64,000 bases of DNA. It comes from Syngnathus acus. Taxonomy: Eukaryota > Chordata > Actinopteri > Syngnathiformes > Syngnathidae. Location: assembly GCF_901709675.1 (NCBI RefSeq), contig NC_051094.1, positions 17,336,501 to 17,400,500 of the forward strand, read 5' to 3'. Of the stretch, positions 22,532 through 33,200 are shown one piece after another (position 1 is the first letter of the stretch; each line of letters opens with the position of its first letter). The notes under the pieces are model-generated. The model was not told the origin of the DNA. It was given only the letters and a program-made list of their open reading frames with translations, and did not search any database. The position numbers were made by a program, and so were the translations under genes.

Positions 22532-24182
22532 TAATTAACCTCAGGCATGTTTTTGGGCAGCTAAGGGGACCATTCGCCTTTCGTTCATGAATGCTGTCCC
22601 CTTCATCGAAGTCTGTTGACATTTATATAAAAAGAGTTGCAATATGCAGATGACAATATCAGGCGGACTGAGTAAGTAATTTTGATACAATGTGAAATGG
22701 ATGGAAGAGAGATTAAAGCAGCCACTTATTCTACTACTGTGTACGGCCATGCTCTTTGACTTGAGTGCCTGTGTGGATGAGGTGCTTCTGTGAACTTCCC
22801 CCTTTCCGAATCAGCTGCAGTCTTACCTATCCATAACACTGTATTAAAGCAGTCATAAAGATCAAATAGCCCAACTACTTCTTATCAAGCGCCTTTAAAT
22901 TAGTCATGGAAATGAAATCACTAGCGCGTTTAGCTTCATACAGTCTGTATATCGTCCACTTAAAACACTACTTGAAAATGTATGCACGACGAAAAAAAAA
23001 AGTGGACCGTGACCATTTCTTGTACACTTGGCACCAGGACACCCACCCTTGGACGCAGTTCGATGATCGACTTTGTAGTTGTGTCATAGAATTTCCGGCT
23101 GCATGTTTTGGACACCCTTGTGCACTTGGCACCAGGACACCCTTGGACGCAGTTCGATGATTGACTTTGTAGTTGTGTCATAAGATTTCCGGCTGCATGT
23201 TTTGGACACTCGGGTGAAGAGAGGGGCAGAGCTGTCAACTGATCACCACCTGGTGGTAGGTTGGCTCCGATGGTGGGGGAAGACGTCGGTCCGACCTGGC
23301 AGACCCAAACGTACTGTGAGGGTCTGCTGAGAACGTCTGGCAGAATCCCCTGTCAGAAAGAGCTTCAACTCCCACCTCCGGAAGAGTTTCTCCCACATTC
23401 CGATGGAAGTGGGGGACATTGAGTCTGAGTGGACCATGTTTTGTGCCTCCATTGTTGAGCCGGCCGGAACGGCCGTTGTGGCCGTAAGGTGACTGTCGTG
23501 GTGGCAGCTGGTTGACACTGGCGGAAAGGGATGCCGTGAAGCTGAAGGAGTTCTATCGGGCTGTTTTGGCCTGTGGGACTCTGGAGGAAGCCGACAGGTA
23601 CCGGATGGGCAAGCGGAACGCGACTTTGGCGGTTGCGAGGCAATAGAGAATGACTTCCGGATGGCTTCGAGGAAATTCTGGTTCACCATCTGGCGTCTCA
23701 GGAGGGGGAAGCAGTGCAACGTTAACACTGTGAACAGTGGAGACGGTGTGCTGCTGACCTCAATTCAGACCGTCGTGAGTCGGTGGGAAGAATACTTCTA
23801 AGACCTCCTCAATTTCATCGACATGCCTTCCATTGTGGAAGACTCTGAGGTGGACTCTCCGATCCCTGGGGACGAAGTCACTGAGGTAGTTAAAAAACTC
23901 CTTGGAGAAACACCCAGAGTTCTTAAAGGTTCTGGATGTTGTGAGGCTGTCCTGGCTGACACACCTCTACAACATTGCGTGGACATCGGGGACGTTGCCT
24001 CTGGATTGGCAGACTAGGGTGGTGGTCCCCCTTTTTAAGAAGGATGACTGGAGGGTGTGTTCCAACTACGGAGGAATCACACTCCTCAGCCTCCCTGGTA
24101 AGGTCTATTCAGGGGTGCTGGAGAGGAGGGTCCGTCGGGAGGTCTATCCTCGGATTCAGGAGGAGCAGTGTGGGTTTTGTCC

Positions 24183-24937
24183 TTGATTGATTGATTGATT
24201 GAACGAACATTTATTGATCCCGGGGGTGGGGAAATTCAGGCCCCAGCAGTATTCATACCACAGAGCGGGTATATAAAAGACACACAGATGGCATGAGCGC
24301 AACTCATTAGGCTCTTATAAGGCTGCCACACAACGACGCCACAAAGAAAGTCAGTAAGTGTGAAAGTTAAAAGCCATCAAAGCAAAGCAACAAGACAAAG
24401 GAAAAAAAAGTAACAGCGGCCAACCAGCACCAACGAACACCCCAAAACACACAGAATAGCCTCCACGGGGTCCATAAACAGGTGTAAGGGCAGCTCAAGT
24501 TCAACGGCGCCCAATGGACCGTGGTCGTGAATCGGTAAAACATCACAAAACAGGCAAACGTGTGAGCAGCGTCCTGGGTACCCAGTCGGGGCACGTGCAG
24601 ATGGTCATCATGGGGCTGGCACGGCGAAGGTCGTTGGTTCTGACGAGCACGAGGGAGCGGACTTGCCACAGGGGTTGCGGCTGCGAGGCCAAGCCGTCGT
24701 AGAGTCACGCTGGTCCCGACCGATGTGCGCAGCCATCCTGGACCCAGGGAAAAAAATATCCGATCCGAAAGCGATCTGCAGACGCCGAGGTGCGGTAGAA
24801 GGCACCAGCATCGCCGAATGGACAAATAGAAAGAAAGAAAAAGGAAAAAAGAAGGAAATAAAGAGGAAAAGAGAGAACACTGCTGGGAGGCTGCCACTCA
24901 CAGCAGCGCCATACCAAAAAAAAAAACATAAAACAGT
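24183..24937 (-). mobile_element. Unidentified retroelement insert in Rex3, ATCA tail
   Basis: On the minus strand it ends GGGATCAATAAATGTTCG followed by an ATCA repeat at 24183-24202, a LINE-type tail. The body shows no RT motif. It splits the Rex3 RT between CGF.. and ..VDQLYTLGRILEG. Probably a 5'-truncated LINE or a LINE-dependent non-autonomous element. Confidence 0.55.
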
Positions 24938-25991
24938 GCCACAGTGGACCAACTCTATACCCTTGGCAGGATCCTCGAGGGTGCATGGGAGTTTGCTCAA
25001 CCAGTCCACATGTGTTTTGCGGACTTGGAGAAGGCGTTCGACGGTGTCCCGTATTCTGTGGGGGGTGCTGCGGGAGTACGGGGTGCCGAACCCACTGATA
25101 AGGGCGGCTCAGTCCCTGTATCACCGATGCCAGAGTTTGGTCCGCATTTCCGGCAGTAAGTTTGATTCCGCCAAGGCTGCCCTTTGTCACTGATTCTGTT
25201 CATAACTTTTATGACAAAGTTCTAGGCGTCAAGTCGAGGCGTTGAGGGTGTCCGGTTTGGTGACCTCAGCATTGCATCTCTGCGTTTTGCAGACGATGTT
25301 TTGCTGTTGGCTTCTTCAAGTCGTGATCTTCAGCTCTCACTGGAGCGGTTCGCGGCCGAGTGTGAAGCGATCGGGATGAAGGCCAGCACCTCCAAATCTG
25401 AGACCATGGTCCTCAGTCGGAAAAGGGTGGAATGCCCTCTCCAGGTCAGGGATGAGAACCTGCCCCAGGTGGAGGAGTTCAAGTATCTTGCCTTCACGAG
25501 CGAGGGCAGGATGGAGCGTGAGATCAGCAGGCGGATTGGTCTGCTGTGATGCGCACTCTGTACCAGTCTGTTGCGGTGAAGAGAGAGCTGAGCCGAAAGG
25601 CGAAGCTCTCGATTTACCGGTCGATCAACGCTCCTACCCGTATCCGTATCCGGGTTCTCCCTTAGAGATAGGGCGAGAAGCTCGGTCATCCATGAGGGAC
25701 TGTGAGTCGAGCCGCTGCTCCTCCACGCTGAGAGGAGCTAGATAAGGTGGCTCGGGAATCTCATTAGGATGCCTCCTGGACGCCTTCCCAGGGAGGTGTT
25801 CCGGGCATGTCCCACCGGCAGGAGACCCTGGGGACGACACAGGACGCACTCGAGAGACTATGTCTCTCAACTAGCCCTGGGAACGCCTTGGGATCCCCCG
25901 GGATGAGCTGGGCGAAGTGGCTGGGGAGAGGGAAGTCTGGACGTCCCTCCTAAAGCTACTGTGCCCGTGACCCCGACCCCGATAGCGGTAG

Positions 25992-26116
25992 AAGATGGAT
26001 GGATGGATGGATGGATGGATGGATGGATGGATGGATGGATGATGATGGATGGATGGATGGATGGATGGATGGATGGATGGATGGATGGATGGATGGATGG
26101 ATGGATGGATGGATGG
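25992..26116. repeat. GATG microsatellite at Rex3 3' tail
   Basis: About 31 GATG units with one interruption (GATGATG) near 26040, directly after the Rex3 end GATAGCGGTAGAA. RTE/Rex3 elements typically end in such repeats. Confidence 0.9.
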
Positions 26117-26259
26117 AGATGTGGCTTACAATTAAAATTATTTTGACAGCCCTGATCAAGCGCAAAGACATTATTAACACAGCAAACATCCCAAATTATT
26201 CAGTCGCAGGAACTATAATGGGTGCCACAGTCACACTAGAAAATATTTACTTTATATAC

Positions 26260-26358
26260 CTGTATGATTCTTTGGACATTTTGTAGGATCATTGAGGACT
26301 CCATCGATATACCAGACAGGCCCAATGAGACAGTTCCCTGCCTTTGAAGGTCATCTAT
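26260..26358 (-). CDS. fkbp15: FKBP15 exon: MESSMIL..VQRIIQ segment
   Basis: 99 nt, phase 0-0, acceptor TTTATTAG and donor GTATAT. It encodes [20 protein letters not shown], then [13 protein letters not shown], which matches the METSMIMSNIQRIIQ region at the start of the FKBP15 coiled coil. The next exon lies about 8.8 kb away, beyond the Rex3 and the large Rex1-like element. Confidence 0.88.
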
Positions 26359-26438
26359 CTAATAAATAAAATAATGTAAGTTGAAAGCAGGGTCAGATTG
26401 TGTTGAAGCCATGTTCTGCATTTCCTTGGATTTTGTAC

Positions 26439-26548
26439 CTTTGATACAAGTTGATCAACCTTTTCCGCTACTTTTTCCGACAGCTAACCGATCTCTGTAT
26501 TTTGCTGTCGAGTCTCAATCATCAAGAAGGAAGTCACGTCACTGGAGC
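26439..26548 (-). CDS. fkbp15: FKBP15 exon with two compensating indels and an in-frame TAG
   Basis: 110 nt, acceptor CTCCAG and donor GTACAA. It encodes SSDVTSFLMIETRQQNTEI, clearly the FKBP15 helix before the coiled coil, and ends VAEKVDQLVSK in the right frame. Between these the frame breaks. Compared with the expected protein, one base is missing at about 26490/26491 and one extra A (T on the plus strand) lies in the run at 26472-26476. The shifted stretch reads through TAG at 26484-26486. The net length change is zero. Both events are in homopolymers, which suggests a base-calling error, but a real lesion cannot be excluded. Confidence 0.85.
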
Positions 26549-26623
26549 CTGGAGGACATAGTTTGAAATGTACAAATAAACATGGATATATGTTCTTATA
26601 TTTTTCTAGTTTTCTTATCTTAC

Positions 26624-26708
26624 CAATGTAAGGGACACGTGAAGGATAAATTTGGCTCAAAGACTGGAGCTGATTTGTAGGAACAGAAGTCTGTGTGTTG
26701 GAGTAGAA
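26624..26708 (-). CDS. fkbp15: FKBP15 exon: Gln/Ser/Pro-rich linker
   Basis: 85 nt, phase 0 start with one base left over, acceptor TTTAAAG and donor GTAAGA. It encodes FYSNTQTSVPTNQLQSLSQI, then YPSRVPYI. It resembles the tyrosine, proline and glutamine-rich stretch that precedes the SFLM..ARQ helix of FKBP15. Confidence 0.78.
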
Positions 26709-26834
26709 CTTTAAAACAGCAGCAGCAACAACACAATAATAATAATGAATAATAATGAACAAGAACCACTTTTATTTCCCTTCATAACCTTAAGAAATCC
26801 CAATAAATTTGGACAAAATAGGAGGAAAGCTCAC

Positions 26835-26935
26835 CTGAAAAGTGTGTGTGCTACCTAGCAAACCAGGCTGTGCAGCAACATTGGTAAGGTTGGGAAGCAC
26901 ATTCGTCGGAAAAACAGGATAGGGATGTGAAAGCG
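26835..26935 (-). CDS. fkbp15: FKBP15 exon: Pro/Asn/Leu-rich linker
   Basis: 101 nt, two bases completing a GCG codon plus 33 codons, acceptor CTTTTCAG and donor GTGAGC. It encodes LSHPYPVFPTNVLPNLTNVA, then AQPGLLGSTHTFQ. Sequence conservation is low; phase and splice sites fit both neighbours. Confidence 0.76.
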
Positions 26936-27249
26936 CTGAAAAGAAAAAAAATAGAGTACAGTTTAATAGTTTAATGCGTTAAATTAATTCTGACTTATTA
27001 GAGTGATGAATTAAGGAAATAATGACATTTCGACCATTATAAACAGTTTTCATAACTTTTCTGATGAAACATCGACTTACAACTTGTTGAATGGTACTGT
27101 TGTGATGGCCTGATGGCATCTATCGCTTTTACTGGCACAAAAGAATGAGGAGGAGGGTGGCACAAACTTTATTTTTGCTATGCATGATGTCCCCCGGGTT
27201 AGCATAATGTGGTATTTTTGAAGATGGACACTTTTCATTGCTTGGAAAG

Positions 27250-27449
27250 GAAAATCACTCTTCTAATTGACTTGCATTACACCCATGCCCCCTAACGTCC
27301 AACTAGAAACACTACGTGTTGAAAATGTCATACATGTGTTAAAATTTCTGAATAATATAAATACCGTTTCTACTTCGCAGATTTTCATTTTTTGTGGATG
27401 GTTCTGGAACGCATCTCCCGCGATAAACAAGGGATCACTGTATTGTGAG
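27250..27449. mobile_element. Pogo/Tigger-like end fragment
   Basis: It ends CTGGAACGCATCTCCCGCGA then TAAACAAGGGATCACTG, followed by TA. The inverse, CAGTGATCCCTTGTTTATCG, looks like a Tigger-type terminal repeat. Only one end is visible. A related motif lies near 52375-52420. Confidence 0.45.
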
Positions 27450-28081
27450 GGGATTTATTTTCTTATGTGTTATGTATGGTTGGATGGACGAGTCTTCTGC
27501 TGCTGATATTTTTTAATCAATCAAAAAGTGTGTGCCGCAAGTAACCTGTATCTCTGCTGACAAACTACAAATATGTCCGACCGGAAAGTGAGGCGCATAT
27601 CTTCCGGCCTGCAGGGAGTGGGGTGTGAAGTATCTCATTTGCATTTAAACAGACCGCGCCAAAATGGCTTGCTCTGAAACACTCCTCAGATCAGGGGTAA
27701 AAGAGGGGCCTGTGATGCTATGATTATGAGGAACTCGGACAAAACCATTTCTGTTCTACTTTATATAGACCACAGCTGAATGAGTAAAATGTAAAACAGA
27801 AGGATTTGTAAGCATATGTCTGCACGAGCCTGGAAATCCAGAATCAATGCTGTACCAACGATTGAGTCTAGTCACAGTGGGTAGTCTCATCAAACGCATT
27901 TCCAATGCAGGGTGAACCTGAGCAGACAGACTGCGAAAATAACCAATCAGGGAAGAGAGGACGTCGAAACTACAACATCCAAACACATCTAAATGCTTCC
28001 AGTGCCATCAGCTGCCGGGGTTTCAATGACACTATGTAATTCTAGTTATTTATAACTTAATTAATGTTCAATGATTATGTA
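27450..28081. other. Intronic DNA, nothing recognised
   Basis: A 76-aa minus-strand open stretch at 27756-27986 has no motif I recognise and no splice support; probably an old repeat. Confidence 0.35.
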
Positions 28082-28207
28082 AAGATACTTTCTTTTAGTA
28101 AGACAGAGGCGAGTTGTTTACCTGCTTAACATGTTTCAGGAACTTCATGTTGCCTTCCTCAGAAGGCAACATGCCTGTCTTACTAAAAGAACGTAAGAAA
28201 GTATCTT
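28082..28207. repeat. Short fold-back element (125-bp hairpin)
   Basis: AAGATACTTTCTTTTAGTAA then GACAG on the left is the inverse of CTGTCTTACTAAAAGAACGT then AAGAAAGTATCTT on the right, with a 7-base difference. A second palindrome (CATGTTGCCTTC/GAAGGCAACATG) sits inside near 28147-28172. Confidence 0.65.
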
Positions 28208-28369
28208 GAAAACTATTTTATCAAACGAAGACAGTATGATCCTCAAAGAATTCACCAATTCACCAAAGAAAGCAAAATATATTCTAAACTATCATCTCTC
28301 CCGCACCATTTTGCGCAACAAAGAAACGTCTCAGCAAATAAACAAATCTTAACTGTATGGCTAGTTCAG

Positions 28370-28643
28370 TGACGTGCGGTAAGGTTCATGACTGGGGAGG
28401 CACTGACGTTGGTTCATGACTGGGGAGGCACTGACGTTGGCTCCTCCGAGCGAATCGTCTTCGGTTTTAAAATAACTAACAATTCAGCGATTTTGGTTCA
28501 AAATGATACAAAATTATTGAGGTTAAAAGGAAAATGACTAATAAAAACAATTGAATTTGGTTTTCCCCTTTTCATGGTGGCAGGGGAGGCGTAGCTCAAT
28601 CCCTATAGGCATAGAATTGAAAACTGAACCTGGCAAGTCACTG
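28370..28643. mobile_element. Possible hAT-like remnant with a tandem 28-bp duplication
   Basis: The left end CAGTGACGTGCGGTAAGGTTC and the right end GAACCTGGCAAGTCACTG are imperfect inverted repeats. The 28-bp unit GGTTCATGACTGGGGAGGCA CTGACGTT occurs twice at 28383-28438. No target duplication was found. Confidence 0.4.
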
Positions 28644-28812
28644 ACAAAGAATATGCGATATCAGCTTGATTTTATCACAATCTGGGTCACATCTTTAAAA
28701 CAGTTGGTATGATTTTTCTGATGAATACAAATTTGAAACAGGAATACAACTGTATTTTTAAGATGGCCCCAAAGCACGGTGAATGAATTTGATTGAGCAA
28801 AAAAAAAGTTAC

Positions 28813-28894
28813 CATGTGCTTGAACTGGGGCAGCAGAAGAGATATGCACAGGAGATGATGCAACAGGCAGATTCTTGGCTCTAACAGTGGTATC
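28813..28894 (-). CDS. fkbp15: FKBP15 exon: Ala/Pro-rich linker
   Basis: 82 nt, phase 0 start and one base left over, acceptor TTGTGCAG and donor GTAAC. It encodes DTTVRAKNLPVASSPVHISS and then AAPVQAH. The linker is poorly conserved, so the call rests on its phase, its splice sites and its position between two certain exons. Confidence 0.75.
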
Positions 28895-29200
28895 CTGCAC
28901 AAAATGAGATAGTGTCATTGACTGAAAATATTACTGTATATTAACAAGGGCTACTCGATATAACCTCACCATTCAAGGGGGATAGGGACTGGACGAACTA
29001 CAATGCATAAATTGAAGCTCATTGATAGGAATTTGAATATTGTAAAACTTTCTTTTAACCCCCCCAAATTATTCAAATAATGATAAACCTTCTAACCCAC
29101 CCAAAGACGTTTTAAAAAATAGATGCCAAATGGTGATAAAGTTTGTGTGAAAGAGAGGCTGAACCCATTAGGACTTACTACCTTCAACAAATATAGACCG

Positions 29201-29800
29201 TATTTTCCAGTATCCATAGGGTGCACTTAAAAGCCTTTGATTTGATCAAAACCGCCAGGGCACCTTATAACAAGGTGCACCTTTTGTGTGTGACGAATTC
29301 CAAAGTGTTGTTGTGCGGCTACCGACACGTGCATAATATGCAAGCTGACAGCAATCATAGAACACTACGTAATACACCAAATATGTAAAATGACAGCGAT
29401 GAACCAATCAGAGACTATCAAATATGTAAAATATGTACCCTGGAGCAGTAAACCAACCAGAAAACATTAGTAAATAGAGTACATACTTACCTCTGGCAAA
29501 TATAAATACTACTCGTTTGTGCAAAACAAACAGCATCAGTTTGCCTAAAGACCCCCAAGACTAAAATTGATGAAGAGATACATGGAACAATTCAAGGTAT
29601 GGGCCATCAGTTACACGGTGGCTCATGGTAATAGAGCAGCCGTGAGAAAATTCCACATCAATGAAATCACAAAGCCGCGTAATTGCTGTAATTTCGAGGC
29701 GTGTTTTGCTCAGATTAAACAATGGATGTCACTCAATTCACTCAGTCACTCTTACTTCTCAAGATGGATTAAACCGATATTTTGATAATTAGCCCTGCTC
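29201..29800 (+). mobile_element. Pogo-like family 'a' relative with HTH transposase fragment
   Basis: It starts CCGTATTTTCCAGTATCCAT with AGGGTGCAC boxes, as in family 'a'. The frame at 29567 gives MKRYMEQFKVWAISYTVAHG NRAAVRKFHINE, the HTH start of pogo/CENP-B-type transposases. The frame then degrades and no right end is identified. Confidence 0.6.
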
Positions 29801-30039
29801 GTCATTGGCACCTATTGAAGGACACTGCTGTAAGTCTTGATAAATGTACTCTTACCGAAAGTGATTCTGTAACAAAACTCTCTTCTTTCAAAAACACACT
29901 AAGAACATAACTAGAATTGCATTTTTTCACCACAGCAATATTGCTAAGATTTATCCCATTCTTGTGATGCAGAAATCATTAAACATTCGTTTGTTACCTC
30001 GTACCATTATTAATGTAATGTTTACTTATTATATTGCTG

Positions 30040-30125
30040 TTCTCCTTCCTTTTTCTATGCTGGGCTGCTGAAACGAACACATTTCCCCGTCGTGGGTTCA
30101 ATAAAGTTCTACCTCATCTTATCTT
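30040..30125 (+). mobile_element. LINE 3'-end remnant
   Basis: ATTTCCCCGTCGTGGGTTCA ATAAAGTTCTACCTCATCTT ATCTTA is the end of a CR1/Rex-like LINE with its TTATC-type tail. Confidence 0.55.
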
Positions 30126-30326
30126 ATGTATTGCTCTCTGATCTTCCTATGTCTAGTACTAAAACTCTACAGATGGCAAAAATAGGCTCCAGATAGACTC
30201 CTCACAAAGACAAGAATATTTCATCATATTACCCTGGTACAAGGCAATTTGCATTGGCTCCTAGTCCACTTTGGATGCTACTTCATGGTTCTGTTCCAAA
30301 CCACTACAATATTGCATGGCCTAGTG

Positions 30327-31305
30327 CAGCGGTGGCCAACCCGCGGCTCGCGAGCCGCATGCGCCTCTTTGGCTGGTTTCATGCGGACCAGCTCAGTGGC
30401 CTAGTGGTAGAGTGTCCGCCCTGAGACTGGAAGGTTGTGGGTTCAAACCCTGGCCGGGTCATACCAAAGACTATAAAAATGGGACCCATTGCCTCCCTGC
30501 TTGGCACTCAGCATTAAGGGTTGGAATTGGGGGGTTAGATCACCAACTGATTCCCGAGCGCGGCACCGCTGCTGCTCACTGCTCCCCTCTCCCCCAGGGG
30601 ATGGATTAAAATCACACGGGGATGGGTTAAATGCAGAGGACAAATTTCACCACACCCAGGTGTGTGTGTGTGACGATCATTGGGACTTTAATCTTTTAAT
30701 CTTAATCTCTTCAGGAGATTTCACATGACAAGCGTCAAAATGCTTGGCTGGCGCTGCCATTTATCCCCCCTAGGTAGCGCGCTGACCAGTTGAATCGGTT
30801 TGAGTTGAAAAGAAGAAGAAGAATGACGTACTCTAAATGATGACAAATGCGCGCGATCATTTGAGTTGTAAATAATTTGTTTCAAGTTCGCTCTCAAAAT
30901 GGCAGGGAAAAAAGCACAGCCAAACGAAAATATGAAGAACACAGGACGTTTTTAACAGAGTGGGAGAGTTTATATTTTTTTGTTGAACGTAATGGCAAGC
31001 CATTCTGCCTTATGTCAGGCATCATTAGCGCATTTCGAAGCTTCAAATCTTCAGCGTCACTTCAGCTCAGTCCATCCTAATATCGACCAGGAATTTCCAA
31101 AAGGGACTGAACTTCGCAAGCACAGGTTGGTCACTTTGAAAAGTCAGGCAGAAAAGCAGATGCAGTTTTCCCCAAAATGTACAAACCACTCAGAGACCGT
31201 AACGCTTGTGTGTGTGTGTGGGGGGGGGGGGGGGGATGATGTGGCTCTTTGCGATGACACAGTAAAAAATGTGGCTCTTAGTCTCTGACTGGTTGGCCAC
31301 CCCTG
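30327..31305 (+). mobile_element. hAT element with 8-bp duplication GCCTAGTG, contains a SINE
   Basis: The ends CAGCGGTGGCCAACCCGC and GGTTGGCCACCCCTG are inverted repeats, flanked by GCCTAGTG at 30319-30326 and 31306-31313. It carries the N-terminal part of a hAT transposase of the GTF2IRD2/ZBED-like group (KRKYEEHRTFL, FVERNGKPFCL, LQRHFSSVHPNIDQEFPKGT) in two frames, with no catalytic region. The G run at 31217-31234 is a mononucleotide repeat. Confidence 0.85.
30386..30710 (+). mobile_element. tRNA-derived SINE, full length
   Basis: The head carries an A box (TAGTGGTAGAGTGTCC) and B box (GGTTCAAACCC) of RNA polymerase III. The body (CATTAAGGGTTGGAATTGGG, GATTCCCGAGCGCGGC) and the 3' end GACGATCATTGGGACTTTAA match other copies at 2155 and 54196. 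It lies inside the hAT element. Confidence 0.82.
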
Positions 31306-31540
31306 GCCTAGTGCTTTATCTTGTTGACCGAGTCGTACCATGTGTTCTGTTGCAAAACCTTCATTCTCAAAATGCTGGTCTTTTACTGACCCCAAGAGCC
31401 AAAAAGAATTCCACAGGTTCGAAAGCATTTTCTATTCAGGCTAGAGCTCTGAATGTGCTACCCCAAGGATATCAGAGCCGCTACCTCAGTAGATACGTTT
31501 AAGACAGGATTAAAGACTTATTTTGACACTCTACATTGGC

Positions 31541-31999
31541 TGGTTTGACTACCGCTTCTACTCTCTCTCCCCCTCATCCCTGTCTTGGGGAGGGGGCCAG
31601 GTGGGGACAAAACTGAATGTTTTTGTCTGGATTGTACACCAACTGACAAGATCTGAGGTGGACCACCTCCTCAATTTCACTTCGCAACACAGAGGCGTCA
31701 ACAAAGCCCTGGCTTCATTGTGTACAATGAAGAGGGCCGAGAAGTCAATGTTTATCATACAGTTATGTTTTCTCATGAAGATACGCAGTTTGGGAACTGG
31801 ATGGATGCACAAACAGTCCCCTCCAAAAGTAGTGAAACATCAAGGTCAATTCCTTTGTCTATGTTGTATACTGAAGACAATTGGGTTTTCCAAAAAAGAT
31901 GAATATCACACAGTTCAGCAGAATTCTACACTTTATCCTGCCCATCGGACACTCAGCGACTCTGGGGGTTTATGGGGCAATACGGTGGCCTGCTGGCCG
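31541..31999. other. Degenerate repetitive DNA, not classified
   Basis: It contains CAACTGACAAGATCTGAGGT and a stretch near 31810-31930 resembling a fish interspersed repeat I cannot name. No exon seen. Confidence 0.35.
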
Positions 32000-32690
32000 A
32001 GGCAGAGCTTCCCCTCATTTGAATGACCAGCAGCCAAGTAAGGCCAAGGAAAATGACTTACAGATTCGAAGAAATTCTGGTCCACCATTCTGTGTATAAG
32101 GTGGGAAAAGCAGTGCACCATTGACATTGCCTATAGTGAAGTTGAGGCGTTGCTGACCTCAATTGGGACTGAGTTGGTGCGAAGAATCTCCTCTATTCAC
32201 ACCGACATGCTTTGAAGAAGCAGACTCGAGAATTCTGCGGTGGGCTCCCATCTCTGGGGTTGGCTGACTGCTGTGGTGGCCCCTCTTTTTAACAAGGGGA
32301 ACTGGAGGATGTATTTCAACTCCTTTGGAGTAGTGTGGTTTTCATCCTGATCTTGAATCAGTGGACCAGTTTTACAGGCTCTACAGGGTCCTCGAGGATG
32401 AAATGTGTTTTCGTCTACATGTGTGTAGACTTGGAAAAGGCGTTCGACCATGTCCCTCTGTGAGTTCTGTGGAGGGTGTACGAAGTTCTGAACCCCCTGA
32501 TCAGTCCGTATTCAATCGATGGCAGACTTTAAAATGCATTGATGGCAGTAAGTGAGACACTTTTGCCGTGAGGGTTGGGCTTCGCCAAGGCTACCCTTCG
32601 TCACCAAATGTGTTCATAACCTTTATGGACACAATATATACAAGTTGCATGGGTCAAGTTTGGTGGTCTTAGTACTGAACTTCTGCTTTT
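32000..32690 (+). mobile_element. Rex3 LINE, very old and degraded
   Basis: Rex3 RT landmarks survive in broken frames (VVAPLFNKGNWRM near 32275, DQFYRLYRVLEDE at 32361, DLEKAFDHVPL near 32430). Ends without a tail near 32690. Confidence 0.65.
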
Positions 32691-32756
32691 CTCAGATTGT
32701 GTATTTCTAATTAGCACGCTTATAATTTGGTTTAAAAAGTGTAATTCCTAATCATA

Positions 32757-32905
32757 ACATCCATCCATCTACATCACATATTCAAGTCGGGTCACACGGG
32801 GCAGCATCTTTAGCAGGGAATGCCAGACTTCCCTCTCCCCAGCCATTTCGTCCAGCTCTTACCGGGATCTTAAGGCCAGGCCAGCCAGGAGGTAGTCTCT
32901 TCAGA
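32757..32905 (-). mobile_element. Rex3 3'-end fragment
   Basis: On the minus strand, GACGAAATGGCTGGGGAGAG GGAAGTCTGGCATTCC leads into a GATG-type tail at 32757-32772. It is followed on the right by a CA microsatellite. Confidence 0.65.
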
Positions 32906-32918
32906 GTGTCTGTTGCAG

Positions 32919-32920
32919 AA

Positions 32921-32976
<56 letters not shown>

Positions 32977-33012
32977 CCCACACACACATATACCCCACAC
33001 ACACACTTCATA
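32919..33012. repeat. CA microsatellite
   Basis: About 25 uninterrupted CA units, then variants with TATACCCCACACACA. Confidence 0.9.
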
Positions 33013-33038
33013 CAATAATAATAGAGAATGGTGTAGAA

Positions 33039-33200
33039 CAGTGGTCACCAAACTACGGCCCGCGGAGTACACAGTGCTCTGCCAAAATGTTTCAGTACGT
33101 TTTAGTACGACTAGTAAATTACAAGGTCGCATCGCTTCCCAACATTACGGCAACTGTAGTCAGGGGGCGTCACCGAATAGCTGTTGTACCCGGGAGGCTA
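33039..33200 (+). mobile_element. hAT-type end fragment (CAGTGGTCACCAAACTACGG)
   Basis: A hAT-style terminal repeat begins at 33039 and leads into sequence shared, inverted, with 21120-21190. The other end was not found. Confidence 0.5.

Larger units (their letters stand above)
21340..23000. repeat. Unclassified repeat copy 1, split by a family 'c' element
   Basis: The flanks 21340-21456 and 22532-23000 match 52430-53000 (GGCAGC..AAG, TTTGTTAC, GTCTGTTGACATTTTAT, ATGCAGATGACAATATCAGG). The second copy is uninterrupted. The internal TTGCAATATGCAGATGACAA segment is well preserved. Family unknown. Confidence 0.6.
23031..26116 (+). mobile_element. Rex3 (RTE) LINE, nearly full length, interrupted
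   Basis: The endonuclease end ([17 protein letters not shown]-like), RT linker and RT (SSDSEVDSPIPGDEVTEVVK near 23850; WQTRVVVPLFKKDD near 24010; SLPGKVYSGVLERRV near 24090) are collinear with Rex3. The frame is cut at 24182 by a 755-bp insert and resumes at 24938 (PLAGSSRVHGS in another frame). C-terminal motifs FKYLAFTSEGRMEREISRRI follow at 25480, then the 3' end and a GATG tail. The first 190 bp contain a 98-bp tandem duplication. Confidence 0.82.
30135..31540 (+). mobile_element. Old L2-like LINE C-terminal region, split by a hAT element
   Basis: Before the hAT (30200-30326) the plus strand gives RILTKTRIFHHIT..GNLHWL. After it (31314-31535) it gives an ALNVLPQDIRAATSVDTFKT GLKTYFDTL-like sequence across one frameshift. 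Both fit the C-terminal end of L2 LINEs (compare SLPQSVCDSP...FKSRLKTYLF at 1200). Confidence 0.55.

Noticed and set aside
24367-24897. 176-aa minus-strand frame with a hydrophobic start
   Set aside because: It lies in a retroelement insert with a LINE-type tail; overlapping frames in both directions suggest non-coding sequence.
25956-26286. Open frames rich in Ile-His-Pro-Ser or Met-Asp-Gly-Trp
   Set aside because: They are translations of the GATG array at the Rex3 tail.
27756-27986. 76-aa minus-strand frame between FKBP15 exons
   Set aside because: No in-phase splice sites connect it to the gene, and neighbouring exons already join without it.
30386-30460. tRNA gene
   Set aside because: The A and B boxes belong to a SINE head; body and tail match the other SINE copies and no clover-leaf acceptor stem is evident.
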